A stretch of 64,000 nucleotides of DNA from an uncultured bacterium (GCA_946188155.1 CAMHUC010000014.1:1-64000), one strand, 5' to 3'. Shown: positions 49,756 through 59,361, counted from the first letter of the stretch. The notes: generated from the letters alone by a model not told the origin. Numbers and translations: made by a program.

Positions 49756-51150
49756 ATGAACAAGATGAAACAATATACCAAGGGCCTGCTCTTAGCAGCG
49801 GTAGCCACGGCAGCCGTCTCACTGACATCCTGCAAGGACCAGCCCGACAAATACGAGGTGGCCAGCGGCACACCATCCGTATACTACGTGCGCTGCCTCT
49901 CCACCGAGGTCAAGAACACCAAAGACGCTGCCGACATGCACTACACCAACGGCGAGCTGGTGGTGGAGTCGAGCCCGCAGAGCACGCTGGCACTCATCGG
50001 CAGCAACCTGCGCAGCGTCTACGAGATCTACTTCAACGACCGCAAGGCCGTCATCAACAACAGCTACGCCACCGACAATGCACTCATCGTCGACGTGCCT
50101 AAGGACGTGCCCGTGATGGTGACCGACAAGATCTACCTCATCACCCAGTCGAAGGACACGGTGACCTACGACTTCCACGTCATCATCCCCTCGCCCGTCA
50201 TCACTGCCATGTCGTGCGAGTATGCCAAGCCCGGCGACCGCGTGACCATCAGCGGCAACTACATGGTGAATGATGCCGGCGTGCCCCTGGAGGTGTTCTT
50301 CCGCGACGCCAACGACCAGGACATACCCGCCACCATCAACAGCATCGCCGACGACTACACCTCGGTGGAGGTGACCGTGCCTGACAATGCCGCCGAAGGC
50401 CCCGTGACGATGACCTCCATCTACGGCACCACCCTGTCGGCCTTCCACTACATGGACACCCGGGGCATGCTGTTCAACTTCGACAACGGCCGCACGCAGC
50501 AGGGCTGGCACGCCCGCACCATCACCACTGGCGACGATGCCATCGACGGCAACTACCTCGTGCTTGGCGAGGGGGCCACGATGAGCGAGGACGGCGGCTG
50601 GGACGACGGCAACAACTCCTTCGAGTACTGGTGCGGCGACTGGAACACGCCCCAGAGCTATCCCTCACCGCAGGGTGTGCGCCTGTTCGACATCGTAGAC
50701 TTCAGCAAGCCCGAGAACATGAGCCTGAAGTTCGAGATGCTCATACCCTCAACCAATGCGTGGGCAGCAGGCGCCATGCAGATCATCTTTGCCCCGACAA
50801 GCGCCGTGACCCTCAGCGGCAACACGCCCGACGTCTATGGCGACGCTGTGGCAGGTGCCAACAACACCTTCTTCCGCACAGCAGCCGACGGCGGTCTCGA
50901 CATACCGCGAGCACTCTACCGCCCCTGGACCACCACCGGCTCATTCGACACCGGCGACCAGTGGATCACCGTGACGCTGCCCATCGCCTCGAGCTTCGTG
51001 TACAACTTCGACGGCTCCGGCCTGCCCTTCAGCCTTCAGGAGAAGGACTTCGCCAGCCTCACCATCTTCGTCATCGGAGGCGGTGTCAATGGTACCGAGT
51101 GTAACCCGCTCATCAAGATTGACAACATACGTGCCATCCCCAACAAGTAA
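49756..51150 (+). CDS. IPT/TIG surface glycan-binding lipoprotein (SGBP-like)
   Basis: The product from the ATG at 49756 has 464 residues, with a lipoprotein signal (AAVSLTSCKDQ). Two Ig/IPT-type domains (ESSPQSTLALIGSNLRSVYEIYFNDRKAVI; PSPVITAMSCEYAKPGDRVTISGNYMVND) precede a 220-residue C-terminal domain (MLFNFDNGRTQQGWHARTITTGDDA... to FVIGGGVNGTECNPLIKIDNIRAI), which resembles the binding domain of surface glycan-binding protein B of xyloglucan and mannan loci. It presumably captures polysaccharide on the surface for the GH5/GH26 enzymes and SusCD. The start was moved 3 codons downstream of a TTG in the repeat spacer. Confidence 0.8.
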   Translation: MNKMKQYTKGLLLAAVATAAVSLTSCKDQPDKYEVASGTPSVYYVRCLSTEVKNTKDAADMHYTNGELVVESSPQSTLALIGSNLRSVYEIYFNDRKAVINNSYATDNALIVDVPKDVPVMVTDKIYLITQSKDTVTYDFHVIIPSPVITAMSCEYAKPGDRVTISGNYMVNDAGVPLEVFFRDANDQDIPATINSIADDYTSVEVTVPDNAAEGPVTMTSIYGTTLSAFHYMDTRGMLFNFDNGRTQQGWHARTITTGDDAIDGNYLVLGEGATMSEDGGWDDGNNSFEYWCGDWNTPQSYPSPQGVRLFDIVDFSKPENMSLKFEMLIPSTNAWAAGAMQIIFAPTSAVTLSGNTPDVYGDAVAGANNTFFRTAADGGLDIPRALYRPWTTTGSFDTGDQWITVTLPIASSFVYNFDGSGLPFSLQEKDFASLTIFVIGGGVNGTECNPLIKIDNIRAIPNK

Positions 51151-51173
51151 CCATTTAAAGCAGATACAGAGTT

Positions 51174-53636
51174 ATGAAGAAGATACAATATGTTTTCACG
51201 CTGATAGCTGCGGGCATCATGGGGCTCGCGCTGGCAGCGTGCAGCGAGGACAACCTGGACACCAACCAGTACCGGGGGGGCGTCAGCCTGAATGCCTATG
51301 GCCCCAACCCCGTGATGCGCGGCGGCACGCTTCGCTTCGTGGGAAGCAACCTCGACCAGATAGCCAGCATACAGATTCCCGGTACGGCTGCCATCACCAG
51401 CTATGAGACCGTGAAGGCCGGCGTTCCGAGTGAGATACGCGTCACCGTGCCCAAGGACGGCCCCACGGAAGGAGTCGTCACCCTGACCACCAAGGACAAC
51501 CAGACGCTCACCACGCAGACCAGCCTGACCTACACCGAGCCCATCGAGATAGAGGGCTTCACGCCTGCCACGGCCATGCCCGGCGACGTGGTGACCATCA
51601 ATGGCGACTACCTGAACCTCATCCACTCGATAGCCTTTGCCGAGGATGTCGTCATCGGCGAGAACGACTTCGAGAGCCACGACCGCTACACCATCAGCGT
51701 CATCGTGCCCGAAGAGGCCCAGACGGGAAAGATTGAGCTGTACACCACCGACCTGACAGTTGCTTCAGAAGAGGCTCTCGACTACCAGATTGTCACCTCC
51801 GACGATGCCATCGAGATTGGGCTGCCCACCATCAGCAAGCTGAAGGGCCGCGGCGAGGCAGAGGCTCAGGGCGAGATCACCGCCAAGGCCGGAGAGACCG
51901 TCACCATCACGGGAACCTACTTCACCGTGGCCGACGACGTGACCATCGGCGGTGTCAGCGCTACCGACCTCAAAATCAGCAACGACGGCACGGGCATCAC
52001 CTTCACACTGCCGGCAGAGGCCCCCGACGGCGAGGTGACACTCGTATGCAAGTCGGGCGTTGAAGTGCCGGCAGGCACGCTCGTCACCGTGAAGCCCACC
52101 AACGGCACAGCAGCCCCCAACCCCGTGAAGGCCGGCGCAGCGCTGACCGTCAGCGGTGCCGACATGGACGTGGTGGCCGCCGTCAGCTTCCCCATTCAGG
52201 ACGGCGAGGCCGTTGAAGGCGGCGAGATAGAGGTGGCTGCCGACAAGGTGGTCGTCAAGGCGGTGCCCGAGACCGCCGTCGACGGCAACCTGTCGCTCGT
52301 CATGGCCAATGGGCTGACCGTAGAAGTGCCCTTCACGCTGGTGAAGCCCACCGTGACAGGCTACGACAACAGCTCCGTCAGTGCCGGCGGCGCACTCACC
52401 ATCCAGGGTACCGACCTCGACCTGGTGAAGACCGTGCAGTTCGGCGACGGCTCCGACATCGTAATTGTGGAGAACGCCACGGCAGAGGCCATCGCCCTCT
52501 CCGTGCCGATGAATGCCCTCACGGGGTCGCCCGTGCTCACACTGGCCAACGGCACCACCGTGCAGGACGTGCCGCAGGTGAATATCGAGGAGGCCGTATT
52601 CTGCTACGCCACCGCTCTGCCCGCCGACGATGCAGAGCTGAAGGCCGGCGAGTCGCTCACACTCACCGTTGCCAACGGCGACAAGCTGACTGGCGTACAG
52701 ATTGGCGGCACCGACTGCCAGTACGTGCTGGTGAAGAACAACACCGAGCTGATCATCGGCATCCCCGACAACGCCGGACCCGCCTCGAAGGTGCGCCTGG
52801 TATCCTCTAACGGCGAAATCACCTATACCATCGACTTCATACCCAATACCGAGGTGACCACCGTGCTGTGGACAGGCACCATCGACCTGAACGCCTGGAG
52901 CGTCAACTGGCAGATTGGCGACGGCACCGCCGGAGCCAACAACACGAGGATGTTCGCCGACATGGACCTGCAGGAGGGCGACATCATACGCGTCTATGCC
53001 ACCAACTACAACGACTGGTGGCAGGTGCAGTTCTTCGACGGACACTGGGGCGCACAGACGGAGATTGGCAATGCCACAGGCCTGAACAACGGCAACAACA
53101 TCAACTCGGGCATCTACAGCCTGGCCGACCACGGCGGCTGCATCGAGATTCCCGTCACCGCCACCCTGAAGGAACAGCTCACTACCCTCAACGACTGGGG
53201 CTACTGCTGGATTATGCAGGGCGAGGGCGTGGTCATCACCAAGATTGCCGTCACCCACTACGTGAGCCTGGAGACAACCGTATGGACGGGTGAGGCCGTG
53301 GCCGACGACTGGGGCAACCAGCCCTACATCCTCAGCGACGGAGGCACAGAGCTGCTGGCCGCCGGCATGAAGGTGGGTTCGGTCATACGCGTCTACATCA
53401 CGCCCACCGACGCCACCTGGAACTGCCAGATCGTAGACGGGCACTGGAGCCCGAACACCGCCTTCGACGGCTGCGACTTCAACTCCGGCAACTGGGACCT
53501 GGCAGCCCACAAGGGTGCCCTGGAGTTCACCGTCACCCAGTTCATCTACGACCACATCACCACCGTCGGCGGCTGGGGCGGCTCATTCCTGCTCAACGGC
53601 GACAACGCCATCTGTACGAAAGTTACTATCGAATAA
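51174..53636 (+). CDS. Large multi-IPT/TIG lipoprotein with two C-terminal binding-like modules
   Basis: The 820-residue lipoprotein (ALAACSEDN, Cys at 23) has about six IPT/TIG Ig domains in tandem: YGPNPVMRGGTLRFVGSNL, IEGFTPATAMPGDVVTINGDYL, KLKGRGEAEAQGEITAKAGETVTITGTYF (in part), GTAAPNPVKAGAALTVSGADM, VTGYDNSSVSAGGALTIQGTDL and a weaker one. Two related modules of about 125 residues end it (TTVLWTGTIDLNAWSVNWQIG... and TTVWTGEAVADDWGNQPYIL...), each with Trp-rich sites (WWQVQFFDGHWG / WNCQIVDGHWS). It would reach far from the surface and hold polysaccharide. Between the first binding lipoprotein and the GH5 gene. Confidence 0.78.
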   Translation: MKKIQYVFTLIAAGIMGLALAACSEDNLDTNQYRGGVSLNAYGPNPVMRGGTLRFVGSNLDQIASIQIPGTAAITSYETVKAGVPSEIRVTVPKDGPTEGVVTLTTKDNQTLTTQTSLTYTEPIEIEGFTPATAMPGDVVTINGDYLNLIHSIAFAEDVVIGENDFESHDRYTISVIVPEEAQTGKIELYTTDLTVASEEALDYQIVTSDDAIEIGLPTISKLKGRGEAEAQGEITAKAGETVTITGTYFTVADDVTIGGVSATDLKISNDGTGITFTLPAEAPDGEVTLVCKSGVEVPAGTLVTVKPTNGTAAPNPVKAGAALTVSGADMDVVAAVSFPIQDGEAVEGGEIEVAADKVVVKAVPETAVDGNLSLVMANGLTVEVPFTLVKPTVTGYDNSSVSAGGALTIQGTDLDLVKTVQFGDGSDIVIVENATAEAIALSVPMNALTGSPVLTLANGTTVQDVPQVNIEEAVFCYATALPADDAELKAGESLTLTVANGDKLTGVQIGGTDCQYVLVKNNTELIIGIPDNAGPASKVRLVSSNGEITYTIDFIPNTEVTTVLWTGTIDLNAWSVNWQIGDGTAGANNTRMFADMDLQEGDIIRVYATNYNDWWQVQFFDGHWGAQTEIGNATGLNNGNNINSGIYSLADHGGCIEIPVTATLKEQLTTLNDWGYCWIMQGEGVVITKIAVTHYVSLETTVWTGEAVADDWGNQPYILSDGGTELLAAGMKVGSVIRVYITPTDATWNCQIVDGHWSPNTAFDGCDFNSGNWDLAAHKGALEFTVTQFIYDHITTVGGWGGSFLLNGDNAICTKVTIE

Positions 53637-53644
53637 TAAAAGCA

Positions 53645-55177
53645 ATGACAATGAAACAGAACAGAATCATCAATATGCTCTCTGCAGTAGCTGTGGCCCT
53701 CGTCGCCACAGCCTGCAGCAACACCGACGCGCAATACACCATCCCCGACGTGGCAGCGCCGCAGCTGGTCTCCACGTCGCTGACGCAAGAGAAGGCCATC
53801 TTCTTCGGCGAGACAACCATCGAGGTGACATTCGACCAGAATGTGAACTTCGCCACCAAGAACGCCTCGATGGTCACCATCAACGGTGAGCCCGTCGACA
53901 AGGCCTTAGTGCTCGGAGCCGACAAGAAACTCACCATCACCAAGAACCTGGAGTTCTGCAACGCCATCACGCTGAACATACCCGCCGGCCTGGTGACCAA
54001 CGGTCAGGGAAAGGTCTACGGTGAGGAAATCAACGCCACATTCACTGCCAAAGAGAAACCCAGCAACGAGGCCACAGCCGTCAGCCAGATGCTGGGATGG
54101 GGCTGGAACTTAGGCAACCACTTCGACACCAGCGGCGACGCCATCAAGAACGGATGGGGCTACTGGGACCAGGTACCCGTGATGACTGCGGCACCCTTCC
54201 AGACGCTGGCAGCCGCCGGGGCCAAGACGGTGCGCATGCCCACCACCTGGACCGACCACATGGACGCCGACTACACCATCAGCGCCGACTACCTCGACGA
54301 GGTGGCAGCAGCCGTTGACCTGGCCATCGGCGCCGGCCTGAACGTCATCCTGAACACCCACCACGACTCATTCGAGACCGACCTGGGCAATGCCGCCACC
54401 GACCCTGCGGCCTACGAGACCGACTCCACCATCATCGTCAGACTGTGGCAACAGGTGGCCACCCGTTTCGCCAGCTATAGCGACAAGCTCATCTTCGAGA
54501 CCTTCAACGAGGTACACGCCGGCGACAACTGGGGCGGCGGCACCGATGCCGAGTATGCCCTGCTGAACCAGTGGAACCAGTGGGCCGTGAGCACCATCCG
54601 AGCCACCGGCGGCAACAATGCCACCCGATGGATTGGCGTGGCAGGCTATGCCGCCAACATCGACATGACCATCGACCACTTCGTGCTGCCCACCGACCCG
54701 GCCAACCGGCTGATAGTAGGCGTACACTGCTACGACCCCTACAACTTCTGCCTGGCTCCCTACGACGAGGCGGGCAATCCCGTGGCTCCCACCTGGGGGC
54801 ACAGCGCCAACGGCAGCAGCAGCGACGAGCTGTACGTCATCAACCAGCTCTACAAGCTGCGCACCGCCTACATCGAGAAGAACATACCCTGCTACCTCGG
54901 CGAGTACGGCTGCGTGTGGAAGAAGTCGGATGAGGAGAACGCCTACCGCAACTACTACCTGGAGTTCTTCTGCCGCGCCGCCAATCTGGCAGGCATACCC
55001 ATGTTCGTGTGGGACAACAACTCGAAGGAGGCCGGCAACGAGGCCAACGGCTACATCGACCACGCCACCGGCGCATGGCTGAACAACAGCGAGACGATGG
55101 TGCCCACCATGATCAAGGCCTGCACCAGCACCGATGCCTCCTACACCTTCCAGACCATCTGGAACAAAGCTCCCTGA
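53645..55177 (+). CDS. Glycoside hydrolase family 5 lipoprotein with N-terminal Ig-like domain
   Basis: The 510-residue enzyme has a lipoprotein signal (VALVATACSNTD, Cys at 24), a bacterial Ig-like domain (QLVSTSLTQEKAIFFGETTIEVTFDQNVN; residues 40-135) and a GH5 barrel: GWGWNLGNHFDTSG, KTVRMPTTWTDH, LNVILNTHHDSF, the acid/base Glu in FETFNEVHAG, VHCYDPYNF and the nucleophile Glu in CYLGEYGCVW. Likely a surface endo-beta-1,4-glucanase or glucomannanase that makes fragments for SusCD; the neighbouring GH26 favours mannan-type substrates. The GH26 gene starts 5 bases after its stop. Confidence 0.9.
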   Translation: MTMKQNRIINMLSAVAVALVATACSNTDAQYTIPDVAAPQLVSTSLTQEKAIFFGETTIEVTFDQNVNFATKNASMVTINGEPVDKALVLGADKKLTITKNLEFCNAITLNIPAGLVTNGQGKVYGEEINATFTAKEKPSNEATAVSQMLGWGWNLGNHFDTSGDAIKNGWGYWDQVPVMTAAPFQTLAAAGAKTVRMPTTWTDHMDADYTISADYLDEVAAAVDLAIGAGLNVILNTHHDSFETDLGNAATDPAAYETDSTIIVRLWQQVATRFASYSDKLIFETFNEVHAGDNWGGGTDAEYALLNQWNQWAVSTIRATGGNNATRWIGVAGYAANIDMTIDHFVLPTDPANRLIVGVHCYDPYNFCLAPYDEAGNPVAPTWGHSANGSSSDELYVINQLYKLRTAYIEKNIPCYLGEYGCVWKKSDEENAYRNYYLEFFCRAANLAGIPMFVWDNNSKEAGNEANGYIDHATGAWLNNSETMVPTMIKACTSTDASYTFQTIWNKAP

Positions 55178-55182
55178 ACCGT

Positions 55183-56355
55183 ATGAGGAAACTCGTCATA
55201 GCAGCCGCCGCAGCCTTCCTGGCCGGCGGCTGCAGCCATCAGGAGAAGCCCTCCGACCCGCTGGCACCCTCAGGGCGCACCGAGCGCACGGAGAATCTGC
55301 TGCAGAGCCTGAAGGCCCAGGGCGACAGCGGCGTGTATATGTTCGGCCACCACGACGACACCGTCTACGGCATCGGCTGGGAGGCCGACTATCAGAACGA
55401 CTCCACCGTGGGCACAAAGTCGGATGTGGGGAGCGTGTGCCACGACCTGCCCGCCGTGCTGAGCTTCGACCTCGGAAGGATTGAGCTGGGCGGTGACAAG
55501 AATCTCGACGGCGTGCCCTTCGACCGTCTGCGCAAGGAGATCATCCACCACTTCGACCGGGGCGGCATGGTGACCCTCTCCTGGCATGCCGACAACCCCC
55601 TCAGCGGCGGTACCGCCTGGGTGGCCGACTCGCTGAAGGACGTGGAGACACGAACCGTGGCCGCTGTCCTCGAAGGCGGGGAGCAGCATGACAAGTTCGT
55701 GGGATGGCTCGACACCGTGGCCGAATTCCTCAACTCGCTCGTGACGCCCTACGGCGCACGGGTGCCGGTGGTGCTGCGCCCCTGGCACGAGCACACGGGC
55801 AGCTGGTTCTGGTGGGGGCAGGAGCACTGCACGGCAGAACAGTACAAGGCCCTGTGGAAACTCACCGCCGACCGCCTGAAGGAGCGGGGCGTGGTGAACG
55901 CCCTCTACGCCTACTCGCCCGGCACGGAGTCGGATGGCGATGCCGCCAAGTATATGGAGCGCTACCCCGGCGACGACATTATCGACATATTAGGACTCGA
56001 CACCTACTGCTCGGCACCCGATGCCGACACGGCCAAGGTGGCGGCCTACGCCCGGAATCTCGACAAGCACCTCACCATGATTGAGACGGTGGCCAAGGAG
56101 CACGGCAAGGCGCTGGCACTGACCGAGACAGGCTACGAAGGCATCAAGACGCGCGACTGGTGGACACAAACGCTGGCCCCCGTGCTGGCAAAGCACCCCG
56201 TCAGCTACGTCGTGGTGTGGCGCAATGCCCGTGAGCGGCCCTCACACCACTATGCCCCCTACCCCGGCCACGACTCCGCCTCCGATTTCGTCAGGTTCTA
56301 CAATCTGCCCTCGACGCTGTTCCTAAAGGATGTCAACGGACTATATCTCAAATAG
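55183..56355 (+). CDS. Glycoside hydrolase family 26 beta-mannanase-like lipoprotein
   Basis: The product from the ATG at 55183 has 390 residues, a lipoprotein leader (AAFLAGGCSHQEKP) and the GH26 barrel: GVYMFGHHDDTVYGIGW, GGMVTLSWHADNPLSGG, the acid/base Glu in VVLRPWHEHTGSWFWWG, DILGLDTYC and the nucleophile Glu in LALTETGYEG, then VVVWRNARERPSHHYAPYPGH. GH26 enzymes are endo-beta-1,4-mannanases or exo-mannobiohydrolases. A longer frame upstream overlaps the GH5 gene in another frame and is rejected. A 27-base unit spanning the stop is duplicated right after it, and a strong terminator follows. Confidence 0.92.
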   Translation: MRKLVIAAAAAFLAGGCSHQEKPSDPLAPSGRTERTENLLQSLKAQGDSGVYMFGHHDDTVYGIGWEADYQNDSTVGTKSDVGSVCHDLPAVLSFDLGRIELGGDKNLDGVPFDRLRKEIIHHFDRGGMVTLSWHADNPLSGGTAWVADSLKDVETRTVAAVLEGGEQHDKFVGWLDTVAEFLNSLVTPYGARVPVVLRPWHEHTGSWFWWGQEHCTAEQYKALWKLTADRLKERGVVNALYAYSPGTESDGDAAKYMERYPGDDIIDILGLDTYCSAPDADTAKVAAYARNLDKHLTMIETVAKEHGKALALTETGYEGIKTRDWWTQTLAPVLAKHPVSYVVVWRNARERPSHHYAPYPGHDSASDFVRFYNLPSTLFLKDVNGLYLK

Positions 56356-56379
56356 GATATCAACGGACTATATCTCAAA
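56328..56379 (+). repeat. 27-bp tandem duplication at the GH26 stop codon
   Basis: The unit GGATGTCAACGGACTATATC.. (56328-56352) recurs at 56355-56379 with one base changed in the first 25. It equals nine codons and repeats the NGLYLK end. Confidence 0.85.
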
Positions 56380-56420
56380 AAGCAGAGGGGCTTGCTGGAT
56401 GGCAAGCCCCTCTGCTTTTT
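56377..56420. terminator. Bidirectional Rho-independent terminator
   Basis: A 19-pair stem (AAAAAGCAGAGGGGCTTGC with its complement) and 6-base loop, A-run on one side and T-run on the other, between the convergent GH26 and RNase Y genes. Confidence 0.95.
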
Positions 56421-56444
56421 AAATACTGTATGTAACAAGGCTGA

Positions 56445-57986
56445 TTACTTGGCGTAAGCCACGGAGCGCGTCTCGCGGATGACGGTGATCTTCACCTGTC
56501 CGGGATAGGTCATCTCGTTCTGAATCTTGGTGGCTATCTCGCCGCTGAGAGCCTCAGTCTCGGCATCGGTCATCTTGTCGGCACCAACGATGACGCGCAG
56601 CTCGCGGCCTGCCTGGATGGCGTAGGTCTTGGTGACACCGGGATAGCTCATGGCGATGGCCTCGAGGTCGTTGAGTCGCTTGATGTATGCCTCTACAATC
56701 TCACGACGGGCACCGGGACGTGCACCGCTGATGGCGTCGCACACCTGCACGATGGGAGCCAGCAGTGTCTGCATCTCCATCTCGTCGTGGTGAGCGCCGA
56801 TGGCATTGCAGATGTCGGGCTTCTCCTTGTACTTCTCTGCCAGCTTGGCACCGTAGATGGCGTGGGGCAGCTCGTTCTCCTCGTCGGGCACCTTGCCGAT
56901 GTCGTGGAGCAGTCCGGCGCGCTTGGCCTTCTTGGGGTTCAGCCCCAGCTCGGCTGCCATCACGGCGCAGAGGTTGGCCGTCTCGCGGGCGTGCTGCAGC
57001 AGGTTCTGTCCGTAGCTGGAGCGGTATTTCATCTTTCCGATGATGCGTATCAGTTCGGGGTGCAGACCGTGGATGCCCAGGTCGATGGCCGTGCGCTTGC
57101 CCGTCTCGATGATCTCGGTGTCGAGCTGCTTCTTGACCTTGGCCACCACCTCCTCGATGCGTGCGGGGTGGATGCGGCCGTCGCTGACCAGCTGGTGGAG
57201 AGCCAGTCGGCAGGTCTCACGGCGAACGGGGTCGAAGCCTGAGATGACAATGGCCTCGGGGGTATCGTCGACGACAATCTCCACTCCGGCGGCAGCCTCC
57301 AGGGCCCGGATGTTACGGCCCTCGCGGCCGATGATGCGGCCCTTCACCTCGTCGTTCTCGATATGGAACACGCTGACGCTGTTCTCCACAGCCGTCTCGG
57401 TGGCCACGCGCTGGATGGTCTTGATGACAATCTTCTTGGCCTCCTGGTCGGCATTGAGCTTGGCCTCGTCCATGATCTCGTTGATATAGCTGGCGGCAGC
57501 AGTCTTGGCCTCGTCCTTCATCGACTCGATGAGCCGCTGCTTGGCGTCCTCGGCACTCAGACCCGACACCTCTTCGAGCTTCTCGCGCTCCTTCTGCTGC
57601 ATCTTCTCCAACTCCTCGGCCTTGACGCTGAGCAGCTTCTTCTCGTTGTCGATACGGTTCTGCTGGCTGTCGAGCTCGCCCTTGCGGCGGTTCAGCTCTT
57701 CCTGGCGCTGGTTGAGGGTCAGCTCGCGCTGCTTGAGCTTGTTCTCGTTCTGCTGCATGTGCTGGTTGCGCTGCTGCACCTCCTTCTCGAGCTCGCTCTT
57801 CTTGTTGAGGAACTTCTCCTTGACTTCGAGCAGTTTCTTCTCCTTGATGACCTCAGCTTCTTTCTCGGCCTTGTCGACCATCTCCTTGTATTTGCCCGTC
57901 AGTACGTAGCGGAACACAAGATATCCGCCGACACCTCCCAGTACGAGGGCGCCTGCGGCAATTAAAAGTACAAAAATTAAATCCAT
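56445..57986 (-). CDS. rny: Ribonuclease Y
   Basis: The 513-residue membrane-bound endoribonuclease starts mRNA decay. An N-terminal membrane helix ([22 protein letters not shown]) is followed by a long coiled coil (about 30-200, [19 protein letters not shown]...), a KH domain ([33 protein letters not shown]; in part) and an HD domain with [13 protein letters not shown] and [13 protein letters not shown]. Full length for the family. The gene follows zapA by 31 bases on the minus strand, leaving no room for a 6S RNA gene in that spacer. It ends at the shared terminator. Confidence 0.96.
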   Translation of the reverse strand: MDLIFVLLIAAGALVLGGVGGYLVFRYVLTGKYKEMVDKAEKEAEVIKEKKLLEVKEKFLNKKSELEKEVQQRNQHMQQNENKLKQRELTLNQRQEELNRRKGELDSQQNRIDNEKKLLSVKAEELEKMQQKEREKLEEVSGLSAEDAKQRLIESMKDEAKTAAASYINEIMDEAKLNADQEAKKIVIKTIQRVATETAVENSVSVFHIENDEVKGRIIGREGRNIRALEAAAGVEIVVDDTPEAIVISGFDPVRRETCRLALHQLVSDGRIHPARIEEVVAKVKKQLDTEIIETGKRTAIDLGIHGLHPELIRIIGKMKYRSSYGQNLLQHARETANLCAVMAAELGLNPKKAKRAGLLHDIGKVPDEENELPHAIYGAKLAEKYKEKPDICNAIGAHHDEMEMQTLLAPIVQVCDAISGARPGARREIVEAYIKRLNDLEAIAMSYPGVTKTYAIQAGRELRVIVGADKMTDAETEALSGEIATKIQNEMTYPGQVKITVIRETRSVAYAK

Positions 57987-58017
57987 AAAAATCTATATTA
58001 AAAAAATGATACTATTC

Positions 58018-58317
58018 TCACTTGAGAGCCTGCTCGATTTCGGAAGTAAGGCGCCTGAGAACAGTATCGTAGGGGGCCGTGTCGTTCCTACCCCTCTCTC
58101 GCTCATAGAGCAGGGCGATATCGATGAGGGTCATCAGCGATATGATGTGCTCTGACTTCTTCCCCCGATAGGCCTGCGCATAGCGGTTGTAGCGGTCTGT
58201 GATGAGCTTGGCTGCACTGCGGTAGAACTCCTCGTCCTGCCGGTCAATGGTCACCTCGATGTCCTCATCATAGACATGCAGCGTGATATGTAGTTTCCCG
58301 TTGTTTACTTCTGCCAT
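58018..58317 (-). CDS. zapA: Cell division protein ZapA
   Basis: The 99-residue protein stabilises FtsZ filaments at midcell. LHITLHVYDEDIEVTIDRQDEEFYRSAAKLI is the N-terminal globular part and the remainder is the coiled-coil helix (HIISLMTLIDIALLYERERGRN, SEIEQALK). The start is taken at the ATG at 58317 (MAEVNNGK); a longer frame would overlap the upstream gene and adds low-complexity Ser/Thr. It is 16 bases downstream of a small coiled-coil gene that is probably a partner. Confidence 0.85.
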   Translation of the reverse strand: MAEVNNGKLHITLHVYDEDIEVTIDRQDEEFYRSAAKLITDRYNRYAQAYRGKKSEHIISLMTLIDIALLYERERGRNDTAPYDTVLRRLTSEIEQALK

Positions 58318-58333
58318 CGACTCTGTCGTGTTA

Positions 58334-58630
58334 CTACTGCTCGTCGCTGAGTATTGCGATGCACTTGTTGACATCCCTGATGAGCCGCTGCACCCGCGCC
58401 TTGGCACCGTCGAGGTCGCCGTCGGTGATGGTGAGCATCTTGGCCATCTTCAGAGCGTTGTAGTCGCTGTCGGCCTGGCTGATGCGGGCCTTGAGCTGCT
58501 TGATGTCACTCTCGTTCTGCTCCAGCATGGCATATAGCTCTTCATTCTCCTTCTTCAGTTCCTGAAACCGGAGGAGCATCTGCCTGACGCGTGTCTCGAA
58601 AGTGGCGATAGCCTGCTCGTTTGAACTCAT
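58334..58630 (-). CDS. Small coiled-coil protein upstream of zapA
   Basis: The 98-residue product from the ATG near 58630 (MSSNEQAIATFETRV) is one long coiled coil (LLRFQELKKENEELYAMLEQNESDIKQLKARI), then DYNALKMAKMLTITDGDLDGAKARVQRLIRDVNKCI. Genes of this type precede zapA in many Bacteroidales and could be a ZapB-like division factor; this is inferred from position. An upstream GTG start at 58813 would run through a repeat-filled spacer and the neighbouring gene and is rejected. Confidence 0.75.
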   Translation of the reverse strand: MSSNEQAIATFETRVRQMLLRFQELKKENEELYAMLEQNESDIKQLKARISQADSDYNALKMAKMLTITDGDLDGAKARVQRLIRDVNKCIAILSDEQ

Positions 58631-58659
58631 TGACGTAACGTTTTGTCCTACAAAGGTAT

Positions 58660-58748
58660 ATAAAAGGAGTGAAAAGTGAAGAGTGAAGCACGAAAAGTTA
58701 TGTTTATTTAACGTTTCGAGCCCCTCTTCACTGCTTCTCACTTCTCGT
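58660..58748 (-). repeat. Inverted GTGAAGA-type repeats between two small genes
   Basis: GTGAAAAGTGAAGAGTGAAG (58669-58688 region) faces CTTCACTGCTTCTCACTTCTC (58725-58745 region). They can pair around a 40-base AT-rich loop. The right part encodes the end (SSDEK) of the protein upstream. Confidence 0.7.
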
Positions 58749-59361
58749 CGGACGACGGCCGCGGCTCCTTCTTGGCCAGCATGACGACGCGGTAGACGAA
58801 GTTGGTGGTCCACTGCTGAGAGAATCCCAGCCGCTGTGCATACTGCCTGACGGCCACCACCGACTTCATCACCGCCGGGTCGGTATAGTCGTTCTTGTTG
58901 AAGATGTCGCTGACGGTCTTCTCGGTCATCGAGTAGAGGGCTTTCGACATGAAGCTGGGCAGCCGTAGCTTGAACTTCATCAGGTTGCCAGTGAGCATCA
59001 TCAGCTCCTGTGTGAAGCCCTGAAACTGGATGAGGTAAGTCTGGGCGTCCTGCACCTTCTTGCAGCGTTTCCTGAGGCTGGAGTCGATCTCACGGAAGAA
59101 GTCGTCGTCCATGCTGTACATCTGCTTGAGCATATTCTTGCAACGGCTGCGCTCGCCCACGCCGAGCTTATTGTTGACGGTGGGCACCTTGAGGGTGGTC
59201 TTGAACACGCGCAGGTCGGGCAGGGCTGCCAGGTTAGTAATACCAAGGTCGGCAGCCATCGCTGCCTGGAAGTAGACGCGGATGAGGGTCATGAAGTCCT
59301 CCATGCCGCCCACCTTCTGCTCTTCTTCCTTCTTTCCAAATATTTTATTCCAAAAACCCAT
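58738..59361 (-). CDS. Conserved hypothetical cytoplasmic protein
   Basis: The 207-residue helical protein begins MGFWNKIFGKKEEEQKVGGMEDFMTLIRVYFQ and continues with KTTLKVPTVNNKLGVGERSRCKNMLKQMY and FNKNDYTDPAVMKSVVAVRQYAQRLGFS (quoted in parts). It has no signal peptide and no membrane segment. I do not recognise a named family, but its position before the coiled-coil/zapA/rny genes suggests a conserved Bacteroidales neighbourhood. Its end is encoded by repeat DNA (see 58660-58748). Confidence 0.75.
   Translation of the reverse strand: MGFWNKIFGKKEEEQKVGGMEDFMTLIRVYFQAAMAADLGITNLAALPDLRVFKTTLKVPTVNNKLGVGERSRCKNMLKQMYSMDDDFFREIDSSLRKRCKKVQDAQTYLIQFQGFTQELMMLTGNLMKFKLRLPSFMSKALYSMTEKTVSDIFNKNDYTDPAVMKSVVAVRQYAQRLGFSQQWTTNFVYRVVMLAKKEPRPSSDEK

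Noticed and set aside
55009..55182. Upstream extension of the GH26 frame
   Set aside because: Overlaps the end of GH5 in another frame and would remove the lipoprotein leader from the N-terminus.
57987..58017. 6S RNA gene between zapA and rny
   Set aside because: Only 31 bases separate the genes, too short for the RNA.
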